From Sedimentitalea xiamensis (GTDB taxonomy: Bacteria > Pseudomonadota > Alphaproteobacteria > Rhodobacterales > Rhodobacteraceae), in contig NZ_JASNJE010000017.1 in NCBI RefSeq assembly GCF_030164465.1, positions 1-64,000 on the forward strand: a stretch of 64,000 bases of DNA. The letters are read 5' to 3'. Shown piece by piece: positions 8,917 to 17,715 of this stretch. Under the pieces are notes generated by a model that saw only the letters and a list, made by a program, of their open reading frames with translations, made no database searches and was not told the origin of the DNA. Made by a program: the position numbers and the translations under genes. The stretch's first letter is position 1. Each line of letters begins with the position of its first letter.

Positions 8917-8966
8917 GGGAACTGATTACAGGCTAAAGCGGGCGCAGGGAAGCGGTGTGCCGGAGA

Positions 8967-9248
8967 TCAGGCGGCGCGGGGGCGGAACTTCGGCGGGCTC
9001 AGTATGGTCGGCAGCCCGAACCTGTTGGCCAACACACCCGCGAAGGTCGAGAGCGGTGCGAAGGCGGCCAGGTGGGCGTCTTTGCCGGTCATGCCACCCA
9101 ATGCCAGTCTGCCGGACTCCGGCCCGGCGGCAGTGAATTCGTCGGCGATGGGTTCGGCATAGGTGCGTCGGTTGGAAAACCTCCGGCCGAGGCACGGTAC
9201 GCCCGGCACCCGTGGCGGCCCCCGCCGCGATCGGGAGATACTTCACGA
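8967..9248 (-). pseudogene. Small hypothetical gene, apparently frameshifted
   Basis: On the minus strand a GGAGG precedes a GTG at 9248, giving a short hydrophobic N-terminus (KYLPIAAGAATG). Protein-like sequence then continues only in a neighbouring frame, from about RRFSNRRTYAEPIADEF through GGMTGKDAHLAAFAPL to a stop at 8967. Joining the frames would give about 93 residues. I do not recognise the family. The frame jump near 9190-9215 could be a real frameshift or a sequence error. The 110 bp on its right hold only the pnp terminator. Confidence 0.35.
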
Positions 9249-9359
9249 AACCTCCAACAATGTGCTGTTCCTCGGCGTCGCGCACGATAGCTGGCCTGAA
9301 AATCCAGTCCCGCCACGCGGCTTGTGGTCCGCTATGGGGTCGTCTGCCAGGCGGCATGC

Positions 9360-9390
9360 AAAAAGGGCCCCGGTGTCGCCACCGGAGCCC
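9360..9390 (-). terminator. Rho-independent terminator downstream of pnp
   Basis: On the minus strand GGGCTCCGGTG and CACCGGGGCCC pair over 11 positions with one mismatch around the loop GCGA, followed by T5. It starts 27 bp past the pnp stop codon. Confidence 0.85.
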
Positions 9391-9416
9391 CTTGTCTCGC
9401 CAGAAAAGCGAACAGA

Positions 9417-11549
9417 TCATTCCGCCGCTTCTTCCTTCTTGATCTCTTCGCCGGTTTCCTGATCGACGACCTTCATCGACAGGCGCACCTTGCCGCGATC
9501 ATCAAAGCCCAGGAGCTTGACCTTCACTTCCTGGCCTTCCTTCAGCACATCCGAAGGATGATTCAGGCGACGGTTCTCGATCTGGGACACGTGGACCAGC
9601 CCGTCGCGCTTGCCGAAGAAGTTCACGAAGGCCCCGAAATCGACGATCTTGACCACCTTGCCGGTATAGACCTTGCCTTCTTCCGGCTCGGCCACGATCG
9701 AGTGGATCATGTCATAGGCCTTCTGGATGGCGTCGGCATTGGGGCTGGCGATCTTGATGATGCCGTCGTCATTGATGTCGACCTTGGCGCCGCTGACTTC
9801 GACGATCTCGCGGATCACCTTGCCGCCCGATCCGATGACTTCGCGGATCTTGTCGGTCGGCACCTGCATCGTCTCGATGCGGGGCGCATGGATCGAGAAT
9901 TCCGCGGCGCCGGACAGCGCCTTGTTCATCTCGCCCAGGATGTGCAGACGTCCGGCCTTGGCCTGTTCCAGCGCCTTTTCCATGATCTCGGGGGTGATGC
10001 CCGCGACCTTGATGTCCATCTGCAGGGAGGTGATGCCGTTCTCGGTTCCCGCCACCTTGAAGTCCATGTCGCCCAGGTGGTCTTCGTCGCCCAGGATGTC
10101 GGACAGGATCGCGTAGGACCCGTCGTCTTCCAGGATCAGGCCCATCGCCACGCCGGCCACCGGCGCCTTGAGCGGAACGCCCGCATCCATCATCGACAGC
10201 GAGCCGCCGCAGACCGAGGCCATCGAGGACGAGCCGTTGGATTCGGTGATCTCGGACACCACGCGGATCGTGTAGGGAAAATCGGTCGCGGCCGGCAGAA
10301 CCGCCTGCAAGGCGCGCCATGCCAGCTTGCCGTGGCCGATCTCGCGGCGGCCCGGAGGGCCGACGCGCCCGACTTCGCCGACCGAATAGGGCGGGAAGTT
10401 GTAGTGCAGCAGGAAGTTCGATTTGAAGTTGCCGTGCAGCGCATCGATGAATTGTTCGTCATCGCCGGTTCCCAGCGTGGTCACGACCAGGCCCTGGGTT
10501 TCGCCACGGGTGAACAGGGCCGAGCCATGGGTGCGCGGCAGCAGGCCGGTTTCCGCAGTGATGTCGCGGATTTCATCGGTCTTGCGCCCGTCGATCCGCT
10601 TGCCGGTCTTGACCACGTCGCCGCGCAAAATGCCCGCTTCGAGCTTCTTGAGCGCGGAGCCGAGGTTGATGTCCTCTTGCTGCTCTTCGCTCAGCTTGCC
10701 GAGAATGGTTTCGCGTGCGGCGGCAACAGCGGCGGTGCGCTCCTGCTTGTCGACGATCGCGAAGGCGGCCCGCATTTCGGTCTCGCCCGCGGCTTTCACG
10801 GCGTCGTAGAGTTCCGAATAGTCTTCGGGCTGGAAGTCGAACGGCTCTTTCGCGGCGTCTTCCGCCAGCGCGATGATCAGGTCGATCACCGGCTGGATCT
10901 GTTCGTGGGCGAATTTCACCGCGCCCAGCATTTCCGCTTCGGACAGTTCATAGGCTTCGGATTCGACCATCATGACCGCATCCTTGGTGCCCGCGACGAC
11001 CAGGTCGAGCCGCTGCTCGGGATTCAGGCGCAGGTCCTGCATGTCGTCCACGGTCGGGTTCAGCACGTATTCGCCGTCTTCGAACCCGACACGGCAGCCG
11101 GCGATCGGTCCCATGAAGGGAGCGCCGGACAGCGTCAGCGCCGCACTGGCGGCGATCATCGCCACCATGTCCGGATCGTTGACCAGATCGTGGCTCAGCA
11201 CGGTGCACATGACCAGGACTTCGTTCTTGAAGCCGGGCACGAACAGCGGGCGGATCGGGCGGTCAATCAGGCGGCTGGTCAGGGTTTCCTTTTCGGTCGG
11301 GCGCGCCTCGCGCTTGAAGAAACCGCCGGGAATCTTGCCCGCGGCATAATATTTCTCGTTGTAGTGGACCGTCAGCGGAAAGAAATCCTGCCCCGGTTTC
11401 TGCTTGCGGGCGTAGGTCACGTTGGCCATGACGCTGGTTTCGCCCAGGGTGGCGATGACACTGCCATCGGCCTGGCGGGCAACCTTGCCCGTTTCCAGTG
11501 TGAGCGTTTCCTCGCCCCACTGCATCGACTTCGTCGTTACGTTGAACAT
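9417..11549 (-). CDS. pnp: Polyribonucleotide nucleotidyltransferase (PNPase)
   Basis: The 710-residue protein has the complete PNPase layout: two RNase PH domains (residues about 10-230 and 310-540) linked by a helical domain, then a KH domain with [12 protein letters not shown] near 560-572, then an S1 domain from about 620 ([20 protein letters not shown]). It degrades RNA 3' to 5' phosphorolytically and is a degradosome component. The C-terminus is acidic ([10 protein letters not shown]). The start has AGGAAA 7 bp upstream. In most relatives pnp follows rpsO directly; here a regulator gene and about 1 kb of degraded sequence lie between them. Confidence 0.97.
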   Translation of the reverse strand: MFNVTTKSMQWGEETLTLETGKVARQADGSVIATLGETSVMANVTYARKQKPGQDFFPLTVHYNEKYYAAGKIPGGFFKREARPTEKETLTSRLIDRPIRPLFVPGFKNEVLVMCTVLSHDLVNDPDMVAMIAASAALTLSGAPFMGPIAGCRVGFEDGEYVLNPTVDDMQDLRLNPEQRLDLVVAGTKDAVMMVESEAYELSEAEMLGAVKFAHEQIQPVIDLIIALAEDAAKEPFDFQPEDYSELYDAVKAAGETEMRAAFAIVDKQERTAAVAAARETILGKLSEEQQEDINLGSALKKLEAGILRGDVVKTGKRIDGRKTDEIRDITAETGLLPRTHGSALFTRGETQGLVVTTLGTGDDEQFIDALHGNFKSNFLLHYNFPPYSVGEVGRVGPPGRREIGHGKLAWRALQAVLPAATDFPYTIRVVSEITESNGSSSMASVCGGSLSMMDAGVPLKAPVAGVAMGLILEDDGSYAILSDILGDEDHLGDMDFKVAGTENGITSLQMDIKVAGITPEIMEKALEQAKAGRLHILGEMNKALSGAAEFSIHAPRIETMQVPTDKIREVIGSGGKVIREIVEVSGAKVDINDDGIIKIASPNADAIQKAYDMIHSIVAEPEEGKVYTGKVVKIVDFGAFVNFFGKRDGLVHVSQIENRRLNHPSDVLKEGQEVKVKLLGFDDRGKVRLSMKVVDQETGEEIKKEEAAE

Positions 11550-11763
11550 CTATCGTTTCCTGTATGCGGGCACTCCCGCCCCTGCGGGTCCCGCGTTTGC
11601 GTGGCGGCCCCATTGCCGCCGACCCCAATCCTTTTCATGCGCCCGGGGTCAAAGGCGTCACGTCTCAGATTGTGCGCGCATACAGGAGTTTCGGGCGGAA
11701 GGAAAGGGCCGCCGCACCCACTTCGGCCGGTCGCATCGGGCAGCGCCCGGGCCGGACCCGGCG

Positions 11764-12465
11764 TCAGGCTGCGAGACCGGTGCCTTGTCCGTCCTCGATC
11801 AGGTGCAGCTTCAGGGCGTCCATGTCCGTCACGATGATCCGGCGGTTGCAGCTTTGGATGCCCAGCGACTTCAGGCGGCTGAAGGCGCGCGACAGGCTTT
11901 CCGGCCTCATGCCCAGTTTTCCCGCCAGAACGACCTTGCCGTAGGGCAATTCCAGCTCGTTCTGATCGCCGTGAAGCTGGCTCAGTTCGACGATGAAGTC
12001 GACCAGACGCTGCGCGCCCGACTTGACCTTCAATTGCTCGATGTCGCTGCGCATGGCGTTCAGGTGACCCGATGCCGCGGCCAGGACCGCGGCGCTGATC
12101 TCGCGATAGGCGTTTTCGCAATCGCAGATCGCGGACAGGTCGATATGCAGGACGATGCAGTCGCTGAGCGCCTCGACGGAAGACGGGCTTTCACCGCCGT
12201 TCAAAGCCTCGATTTCTTCGAAGCTCTGACCGTCCGAAAGGGTCGCGAGAACGGCCTCGTCGCCGTTGGCCTGCACGCGAAAAAGTTTGACCCATCCGCT
12301 CTGGACCACCTTGAGCGTAGTGGTCCTGTCGCCCTGCAGGCAGATCGTCGCGCCACGGCAATACTTCCGCAGGCGGGCCTTGGACAACAGGCAGGTTCTG
12401 ACCGGTGCGGACAGATGATCGAGCAGATTTTGTGGCTTGCCGGCCATTGAGTCATTGATGCGCAT
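11764..12465 (-). CDS. Crp/Fnr family transcriptional regulator
   Basis: The 233-residue protein has an N-terminal cyclic-nucleotide-binding-like beta-roll (residues about 20-120), a long dimerisation helix and a C-terminal winged helix. The recognition helix reads PESLSRAFSRLKSLG; the E..SR pattern is the one FNR-type proteins use to contact TTGAT half-sites. The four-cysteine Fe-S motif of true FNR is absent, so oxygen sensing by that cluster is not expected. It resembles Dnr/NnrR-like nitrogen-oxide regulators of Rhodobacterales, but that is inference. A perfect FNR box lies 57 bp upstream. A start 18 bp further in (12447) is possible. Confidence 0.85.
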   Translation of the reverse strand: MRINDSMAGKPQNLLDHLSAPVRTCLLSKARLRKYCRGATICLQGDRTTTLKVVQSGWVKLFRVQANGDEAVLATLSDGQSFEEIEALNGGESPSSVEALSDCIVLHIDLSAICDCENAYREISAAVLAAASGHLNAMRSDIEQLKVKSGAQRLVDFIVELSQLHGDQNELELPYGKVVLAGKLGMRPESLSRAFSRLKSLGIQSCNRRIIVTDMDALKLHLIEDGQGTGLAA

Positions 12466-12493
12466 GTTGGGTCTACTTCTGTTCGCTTAGAGA

Positions 12494-12535
12494 ACCGTAG
12501 GTTGAAACCCGAAGCCTGGATTTGATATATATCAA
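12494..12535 (-). promoter_or_regulatory. FNR box and class II-type promoter for the Crp/Fnr regulator
   Basis: TTGATATATATCAA (12522-12535) is a perfect TTGAT-N4-ATCAA palindrome, the site of FNR and Dnr-type regulators. If it sits at -41.5, the -12 to -7 hexamer is TACGGT (12494-12499 on the minus strand), a reasonable -10. This is the spacing of a class II activated promoter and suggests auto-control or control by FnrL. Confidence 0.75.
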
Positions 12536-12927
12536 AGTCAGATAATTCCGTAGCCGCTCCCGGCTCTCCGCGAATCGGTGCCCGGTGCCCGCGTTGCACG
12601 TTCGGGCGCTCCGACCGTTGTCACAAATCCGATCCGTCGGCCGGTTGACCGGCCAAAAGCTGGCCTGCCGGCGCCAGGTTCGGTCAATGCCGGACCGTCC
12701 AGGGACGTCGGATACCGGAGTCCGACCGTTACGCATTCGAGGCAAGGCACGACAGAAAGAGCTTGCTGTCCCGCCTTCGATCTGGGGATGACACTGCTGA
12801 AACCGACTGTAGAAACTCTGATGAATGACGATCTCGGCAGCAGGTAGGCCGTGTCTTGCGAAGGCGCTGCCGGTGAGGGCGGCTCCGAAGCGGTGCCGTA
12901 TTTCGTCGGCAAGCTCTTTTTCATTGA
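12536..12927. other. Non-coding or degraded sequence between the regulator and the esterase-like remnant
   Basis: No open frame here shows recognisable protein character. A perfect inverted repeat GGCCGGTTGACCGGCC lies at about 12639-12654. Codon use and frame breaks suggest eroded sequence rather than a gene. Confidence 0.4.
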
Positions 12928-13131
12928 CGTCTCGACGGCACCATCCTGTCCGACTCCGGAAAAGGTTTCGAGCAGATCATCGCGCTGAACCGGGTTCCCA
13001 ACGCTTTTGATGACGAAGCTTTCCCGGTCGGATATCCCGACGTGGCTGATGAGAACCGTTCCGACAACGCGGGTCCGGAACCCGAGGCCCTGAAGGCCGG
13101 CCTGCTGCACGGGAAGTCGCTGGCCTTCATC
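12928..13131 (+). pseudogene. Fragment resembling a secreted choice-of-anchor/phytase-esterase-like protein
   Basis: About 68 codons in one frame read RLDGTILSDSGKGFEQII near the start and DNAGPEPEALKAGLLHGK then SLAFI near the end. Secreted choice-of-anchor/esterase-like proteins show a similar pattern: an ILDSG-FEQI block, a D-RSDNKGPEPEG block and GKTYAFIGLER. The frame is closed upstream by TGA at 12925, has no convincing start and loses similarity after SLAFI. It looks like a leftover internal piece of a once larger gene. Family assignment is from memory of the pattern and should be searched. Confidence 0.45.
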
Positions 13132-13394
13132 GACGATATGATCGGCTCGCACTTCGGACTTGTCAGCTCCGAGGTGATCGACCTCATCGCCGCCTTGGGC
13201 AGTGGCGGCGAACTGGCGCAGATGGTTGTGGCTTTCGAGTTATCCGGAACCTTCGCCGTGCACGATCTCCGACTCCGAGCCGGCCGCGGCGTGATCCTCG
13301 CCAGGAACGTCGTGCAGAATCCGTGCGAAGAGAGCTTGCGGTTCCGATCCGCGCCGGCCCGGCGGGGCACCGTTGAGCGTCTTTCAAAGACAAT
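13132..13394. other. Unassigned sequence upstream of the rpsO terminator
   Basis: The plus frame stays open, but no family is recognisable and the opposite strand contains stops. There is no ribosome binding site. It is probably degraded sequence continuing from the remnant on its left. Confidence 0.35.
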
Positions 13395-13421
13395 ACCCCC
13401 GCCTGTTGGACAGGCGGGGGT
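13389..13421 (-). terminator. Strong terminator downstream of rpsO
   Basis: ACCCCCGCCTG and CAGGCGGGGGT form a perfect 11-bp stem around a 5-nt loop, 56 bp after the rpsO stop. On the minus strand it is followed by ATTGTCTTT, a weak T-rich tail. Confidence 0.8.
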
Positions 13422-13476
13422 GCAAAACGGACAGAACGCCGGTGGTGCGTTTTGCCAAACGGAAGGGAACTTCCGA

Positions 13477-13746
13477 TCAGCGGCGCAGGCCGAGGCGTCC
13501 GATCAGGTCCTGATAGCGTGCTTCGTCCTTGCCCTTGACATAGTCCAGCAGCTTGCGGCGATGAGCGACCATCTTCAGAAGACCGCGGCGACCGTGGTTG
13601 TCTTTCTTGTGAGTCTTGAAGTGCTCGGTCAGGGTGGCGATGCGCGACGAGAGGATCGCAACCTGGACTTCGGGCGAACCGGTGTCGCCTTCCTTGGTCG
13701 CGAACTCTTTCATGATGCGTGTTTTTTCTTCGGCAGTGATCGACAT
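13477..13746 (-). CDS. rpsO: 30S ribosomal protein S15
   Basis: The 89-residue protein is a full-length S15: it starts [15 protein letters not shown] and contains [17 protein letters not shown] and the 16S rRNA-binding [12 protein letters not shown] segment, ending in IGRLGLRR. It is a primary binder of the 16S rRNA central domain. The start at 13746 has AAAGGAGT 6 bp upstream. It belongs to the rbfA-truB-rpsO-pnp order, but here it is separated from truB by two accessory genes and from pnp by a regulator. Confidence 0.97.
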   Translation of the reverse strand: MSITAEEKTRIMKEFATKEGDTGSPEVQVAILSSRIATLTEHFKTHKKDNHGRRGLLKMVAHRRKLLDYVKGKDEARYQDLIGRLGLRR

Positions 13747-13910
13747 CGGGGACTCCTTTGCGAGGTTGAAATGAATGGCGCAGGCCGGGATGTCGTCCAG
13801 CACAGGCCCGTGGAGAGCGCCTCTGACAGCCCCGGCGAAGGCGGGAATCCATCATCGACGGGCGCGTATAGGCGCTTTTCATGAGAATGGCAAAGGGATT
13901 CGGCGCGATC

Positions 13911-14909
13911 CTACGCCGCCGGGAGGCCGAGCACCGTCGAAGCCGACCGATCCATCACCACGATATCATCCGAAGTCAGCCCCGCCGATCCCCGCACCAG
14001 GGCGATTTCGGCGCCATCGAACAGGATGCGGCTGAGTGTCGGATCGTCTTCATCGGCCTGGATTTCGATCTCCGGGTCCGGGTTTTCGGCCAGGTCGCAA
14101 ACCAACACCAGCTTGTCTTCGTCCCGGTCGAAATCCATCAGCTCCGCGCCATTCCCGTCTTCGATCCAGTCGCCAAGCACCACCGTGTCCGCGCCGTCGC
14201 CGGTCGTCAGGATATCGCCGCCGTCGGCGAACAGAACGTCGTCCCCGTCGCCGCCATTCAGGAAGTCCTTGCCGGAGCCGGGAAGCGCGTCACCGGAGTC
14301 GGATGGGTCGAGCCCCGACAGAACGTCATTTCCCGATCCGCCGAACAAGGTGTCCTGTCCCGCCCCGCCGGTCAGGTAATCGTCGCCCAACCCACCGTGA
14401 AGCGCGTCGTCGCCATCGCCGCCGTCAAGCGCGTCGTCGCCCGCGCCGCCCTGCAATTCGTCATCGCCCGCGCCACCGAGCAGAAAGTCGTCGTCGTTGT
14501 GGCCGAACAGCTGATCGTCCCCGTTGCCGCCATCCAGGCGATCGGAACCGTCTTCACCGTGCATCGTGTCGTTCCCGTCCTGCCCGAACAGAAGGTCATC
14601 GCCATCGCCACCATGCAGATCGTCGTTGCCGTCGCCCCCGTGAATGGTATCGGCGTCGTCATAGCCGTTGATCTGATCGGCCCCCGCGCCCGCGCTGATC
14701 CGGTCGGTCTGGTCGGAGCCGGACAGGATCAGGTCGTCGGGGCTATCGGAAAGGTCGATCAGGTTGGTCATATCCTGTTCGGCGTCCAGGGGCAGTTCGT
14801 CGCCGGTATCTTCGGCCATGTCGTCCTCGGCAGACGATCCGGAAAAATCGACGGCCAGCGCGACGCCGCCGACAGCCAGAAGCCCCAACAACCCAGCAAA
14901 CAGAAACAT
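13911..14909 (-). CDS. Membrane-anchored RTX (hemolysin-type calcium-binding repeat) protein
   Basis: A start at 14909 (GGAG 7 bp upstream) gives 332 residues. Residues 1-20 are a single hydrophobic segment (FLFAGLLGLLAVGGVALAV) followed by a strongly acidic stretch. From about residue 70 to 230 there are roughly fifteen nonapeptide repeats of the GGxGxDxLx type, such as GGDGDDLLFG, which fold as a calcium-binding parallel beta-roll. The C-terminal 90 residues are non-repetitive. With an N-terminal membrane segment it may stay anchored rather than be secreted by a type I system; no secretion genes are nearby. The DNA is visibly periodic because of the repeats. Confidence 0.85.
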   Translation of the reverse strand: MFLFAGLLGLLAVGGVALAVDFSGSSAEDDMAEDTGDELPLDAEQDMTNLIDLSDSPDDLILSGSDQTDRISAGAGADQINGYDDADTIHGGDGNDDLHGGDGDDLLFGQDGNDTMHGEDGSDRLDGGNGDDQLFGHNDDDFLLGGAGDDELQGGAGDDALDGGDGDDALHGGLGDDYLTGGAGQDTLFGGSGNDVLSGLDPSDSGDALPGSGKDFLNGGDGDDVLFADGGDILTTGDGADTVVLGDWIEDGNGAELMDFDRDEDKLVLVCDLAENPDPEIEIQADEDDPTLSRILFDGAEIALVRGSAGLTSDDIVVMDRSASTVLGLPAA

Positions 14910-15004
14910 CTTCACGCTCCACGCACAGAAACCAAACGGCCAGAACCGGCGCACAAGAACAGGGCACCGATGAAAAGCAATATCCTGTGCCGGTAAAGAA
15001 CGGG

Positions 15005-15514
15005 TTACTCGATCCAGGGCGTCGGCTGCTGGGAATAGGCGATGTAAAGCGGGTGTTTCGGGTGGCCGGCCTTGCTCAGGCCCAGGTGAAAGAGCGGGCC
15101 GCCACTGCCGCGCAGCAGCGTTGCCACGGCGGCGCCGCGGCCAAGATGTTCCCCATGCGTGCCCCAGGCTGCGATCACCTGGTCCGCCCAGGCCACCCCT
15201 TCGATGATCGCCGCGTCGTTGCCGGGACCGACCGGTTCGGGGGCGGCCCGCATCGCCCGCGGATCGGTGTCCCGCCAGGCGAAGATGTTCGCGACCCGGA
15301 ACGCGCCGAAACCAAGTGTGCGCGCGCGGCGTTCGCACCGTTCCACGGTGGGGTCGTTCTGCACCTCCGTGGCCGTCGACGGGTTGAGCATCACGAACAG
15401 CGCCCGTCGTCCCGCCGGATCCCAGGTGCGGGTCAGGCTGTAGCGGTATCGTTCGCAATCCGAATAGACGGCGGTCGACGGCGCATCGCCCTTGGTATGG
15501 CTCCGGACGATCAT
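15005..15514 (-). CDS. DUF1643 domain-containing protein
   Basis: The 169-residue protein matches the DUF1643 pattern: RYRYSLTRTWDP, then LFVMLNPSTATEVQNDPTV (about 41-59), then GFGAFRVANIFAWRDTDP, and a C-terminal AWGTHG segment. The biochemical function is unknown; members are often carried on phages and mobile DNA as well as chromosomes. It starts 7 bp after the truB stop and is probably co-transcribed with it. Confidence 0.85.
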   Translation of the reverse strand: MIVRSHTKGDAPSTAVYSDCERYRYSLTRTWDPAGRRALFVMLNPSTATEVQNDPTVERCERRARTLGFGAFRVANIFAWRDTDPRAMRAAPEPVGPGNDAAIIEGVAWADQVIAAWGTHGEHLGRGAAVATLLRGSGGPLFHLGLSKAGHPKHPLYIAYSQQPTPWIE

Positions 15515-15520
15515 CGCCGG

Positions 15521-16426
15521 TCAGGCGTTGAACACGCGGCTGGGATGCAGTTCGCCCGCCTTGTAGATGCCGACCGCGACCGCCTTGCCGTCCTCGGATG
15601 CCCAGCACTCCTCTCCGTACTCGATATCCGATGCCAGGACCATGCCGGGATTTCCGTTGCGCAGGCGGGCGGCGCCTTCGGGCGTGCAGCGGACTTCGGG
15701 CAAGTCGGCGAGGCCCCGTTCAAGCGGCAGGAGATACGGGTCGAGCCGGTCGGTCCGCGCCATCTCTTCGACCTGCGCGAGGCTCAGCCCGTCGCTGGCG
15801 TCAAAGGGGCCGGACCAGAGGCGGCGCAGCGCCGTGACATGGGCGTGGCACCCGAGCGCCGCGCCCAGATCGCGGGCAATGCTGCGCACATACCCGCCTT
15901 TGCCGCAGGTCATTTCGAGCGTCGCGTGATCCGCGTCGGGGCGGTCCGTCAGCACGAGTTCCTCGACCCACAGCGGTCGCGCGGCAAGGTCCATTTCCTC
16001 GCCGCTTCGGGCGCGCTTATAGGCGCGTTCGCCGTCTATCTTGACCGCCGAGAACTGCGGCGGAACCTGCTGGATCTCCCCGATGAACCGGCCGAGCGCC
16101 GCCTTGATCGCTTCGTCGTCGGGGCGCTTGTCGCTTTCCGCGATCACTTCGCCCTCGGCATCGTCGGTGTTGGTAGCCTGACCCAGGCGGATGGTGAAGG
16201 CATAGGATTTGAGCGCGTCGGTGATGTAGGGCACCGTCTTCGTGGCTTCGCCGAGGGCGATCGCCAGCACGCCGGTCGCTTCCGGGTCCAGCGTGCCTGC
16301 ATGCCCTGCCTTCTGCGCGTTCATCGCCCATCGCACCTTGTTCACGACGGCCGTCGATGTCGGGCCGGCGGGTTTGTCGATGATCAGCCAGCCGGAAATG
16401 TCGCGTCCCTTGCGTTTGCGTCCCAT
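15521..16426 (-). CDS. truB: tRNA pseudouridine(55) synthase TruB
   Basis: The 301-residue protein starts [19 protein letters not shown] and contains the catalytic-aspartate motif [14 protein letters not shown] near residue 45. It also has the YxFTIRLG and RSxARDLG regions and a C-terminal PUA-like domain. It makes pseudouridine 55 in the T-loop of nearly all tRNAs. The start at 16426 is chosen because family homology begins there. It lies downstream of rbfA, as is usual, but with a phosphodiester glycosidase gene between. Confidence 0.95.
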   Translation of the reverse strand: MGRKRKGRDISGWLIIDKPAGPTSTAVVNKVRWAMNAQKAGHAGTLDPEATGVLAIALGEATKTVPYITDALKSYAFTIRLGQATNTDDAEGEVIAESDKRPDDEAIKAALGRFIGEIQQVPPQFSAVKIDGERAYKRARSGEEMDLAARPLWVEELVLTDRPDADHATLEMTCGKGGYVRSIARDLGAALGCHAHVTALRRLWSGPFDASDGLSLAQVEEMARTDRLDPYLLPLERGLADLPEVRCTPEGAARLRNGNPGMVLASDIEYGEECWASEDGKAVAVGIYKAGELHPSRVFNA

Positions 16427-16479
16427 GGGGTCCCTCGAAATCCTGGAAGCCGGCGCACTAGCGCAAGCAGCTCGGCCTG

Positions 16480-17238
16480 TCAATTTGACGGGTGGGTCGA
16501 TGCCCCGAGGTCGACAACCGTGCCCACGATGGGTCCCATTGCGAATCCGGCATCGCTGCGGCCGATCTGCGGCGCATGCAACCGGGACACGTTGCCATCG
16601 AAATAGAGCGCGTTGGGCAGGTCGAGAGCATCCCGGAACAACCTGCCGAACTCGTGAAACGTCACCCGGCTTGACGACATGACGAAGAATGCGCGGCTGC
16701 CGTCGGCGGTCGTGCCGACGCCGTTGCGGACATAGCGGGAGGTGCTGTCGACCAGGAACCGGGGGTGCAGGGCGCCGTCGATCACCAGCATCGGACCCGA
16801 CTGGGTCGCGTAGGAACAGTCCGTCCCGCGCGACAGGAACGCGGTCGTTTCGATGACGTCGGCCCGGTCTTCGCGTATGCAGAACACGCCGTTGGGCACC
16901 AATCCGAAATTTCCCGGCCCGGCGCCCGGAACCACCCCCATGATTTCGATGCCGTTTTCCACGTAATATCCTACCGGCGACCGGTCGCTGTGATACATGC
17001 CCGCGTTCATTGCGAACCCCAGCGTCTTTCCCTGTTCGGCGAGCGCCCGATCGACGGCGGAAAACTGACCGAACGGAGTACCCGTGTCATCGGCAAGAAA
17101 AAGACGCAGATCGGCCTGCGCCGTGTCCACCTCGCACAGCGTGTAGGGATTGCCCTCGTAGGTCAGGTCGCGGCAGTCCTGCGCCAATGCCGGCAAGGCC
17201 AGCGCCGCCAGGATCAGCGTCAGGGGCGCGCGGATCAT
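16480..17238 (-). CDS. Secreted phosphodiester glycosidase family (NAGPA/DUF2233) protein
   Basis: The 252-residue protein has a clear Sec signal peptide (cleavage near ALA-QD, residue 19). The rest is a DUF2233-type domain: [23 protein letters not shown], then [25 protein letters not shown] and [12 protein letters not shown]. Related enzymes remove N-acetylglucosamine from phosphodiesters or act on exopolysaccharide; the substrate is unknown. It overlaps the rbfA stop by 4 bp (ATGA), so it is translationally coupled to a ribosome-maturation gene, an odd place for an exported enzyme. Confidence 0.85.
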   Translation of the reverse strand: MIRAPLTLILAALALPALAQDCRDLTYEGNPYTLCEVDTAQADLRLFLADDTGTPFGQFSAVDRALAEQGKTLGFAMNAGMYHSDRSPVGYYVENGIEIMGVVPGAGPGNFGLVPNGVFCIREDRADVIETTAFLSRGTDCSYATQSGPMLVIDGALHPRFLVDSTSRYVRNGVGTTADGSRAFFVMSSSRVTFHEFGRLFRDALDLPNALYFDGNVSRLHAPQIGRSDAGFAMGPIVGTVVDLGASTHPSN

Positions 17239-17630
17239 TCTTCCAGATCGCGGCGCACCGCATCCTGCTGCAACATGCGCCGGGTGTCGTCCATCCGGTC
17301 AAAGGTTTCGTCCAGCTGGAACCGCAGGTCCGGCGCGAATTTCAGCGCCAGTTTCCTGGATATGATCCGCCGCAACTCGCCCTTGTTCCGGGCCAGAAGT
17401 TTCAGCACGTCTTCGCGCCCCTGCCCGCCAAGCGGCAGCACATAGGCCGTGGCCACGCGCAGATCCGGCGAGGTGCGGACCTCGCCCACGGTGATCGACA
17501 GGCGGTTCAGGTCCGGGTCGTGCACATCGCCGCGCGCCAGAACCTCGGACAGGGACCGTCGAATCAGTTCTCCGACGCGAAGCTGGCGTTGCGAGGGGCC
17601 GGGGCCGTCATGAAATTTGTTCTTTCCCAT
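17235..17630 (-). CDS. rbfA: 30S ribosome-binding factor RbfA
   Basis: The 131-residue protein shows the RbfA KH-like fold pattern: [19 protein letters not shown], then [26 protein letters not shown], then [28 protein letters not shown]. It matures the 5' end of 16S rRNA and is important in the cold. It is the first gene of a minus-strand run with the glycosidase, truB and DUF1643 genes, and is divergent from dapB with an 85-bp shared promoter region. Confidence 0.95.
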   Translation of the reverse strand: MGKNKFHDGPGPSQRQLRVGELIRRSLSEVLARGDVHDPDLNRLSITVGEVRTSPDLRVATAYVLPLGGQGREDVLKLLARNKGELRRIISRKLALKFAPDLRFQLDETFDRMDDTRRMLQQDAVRRDLEE

Positions 17631-17715
17631 GGAAATGATCTATGCGCATCGGCAGGCTTTGCCAAGCGGGACGCGAACCGCTAACCAACGCAACATCGCA
17701 GGAGAGGGGCGCACA

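Noticed and set aside
9324-11837. Long plus-strand open frame of about 840 codons
   Set aside because: It is antisense to pnp, whose domains are complete; the translation is a histidine/aspartate-rich shadow.
12639-12654. Perfect palindrome GGCCGGTTGACCGGCC as a possible insertion-sequence end or operator
   Set aside because: There is no transposase, no second copy and no flanking duplication; it lies in degraded sequence and may be chance in GC-rich DNA.
13132-13884. Plus-strand continuation of the 12.9 kb fragment as a 280-codon gene
   Set aside because: After about 13131 there is no protein similarity, and from 13477 it is antisense to rpsO.
14370-14700. Periodic DNA that could be mistaken for a CRISPR array or tandem repeat
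   Set aside because: The 27-bp periodicity follows RTX nonapeptides in the coding frame; there are no identical repeats with unique spacers and no cas genes.
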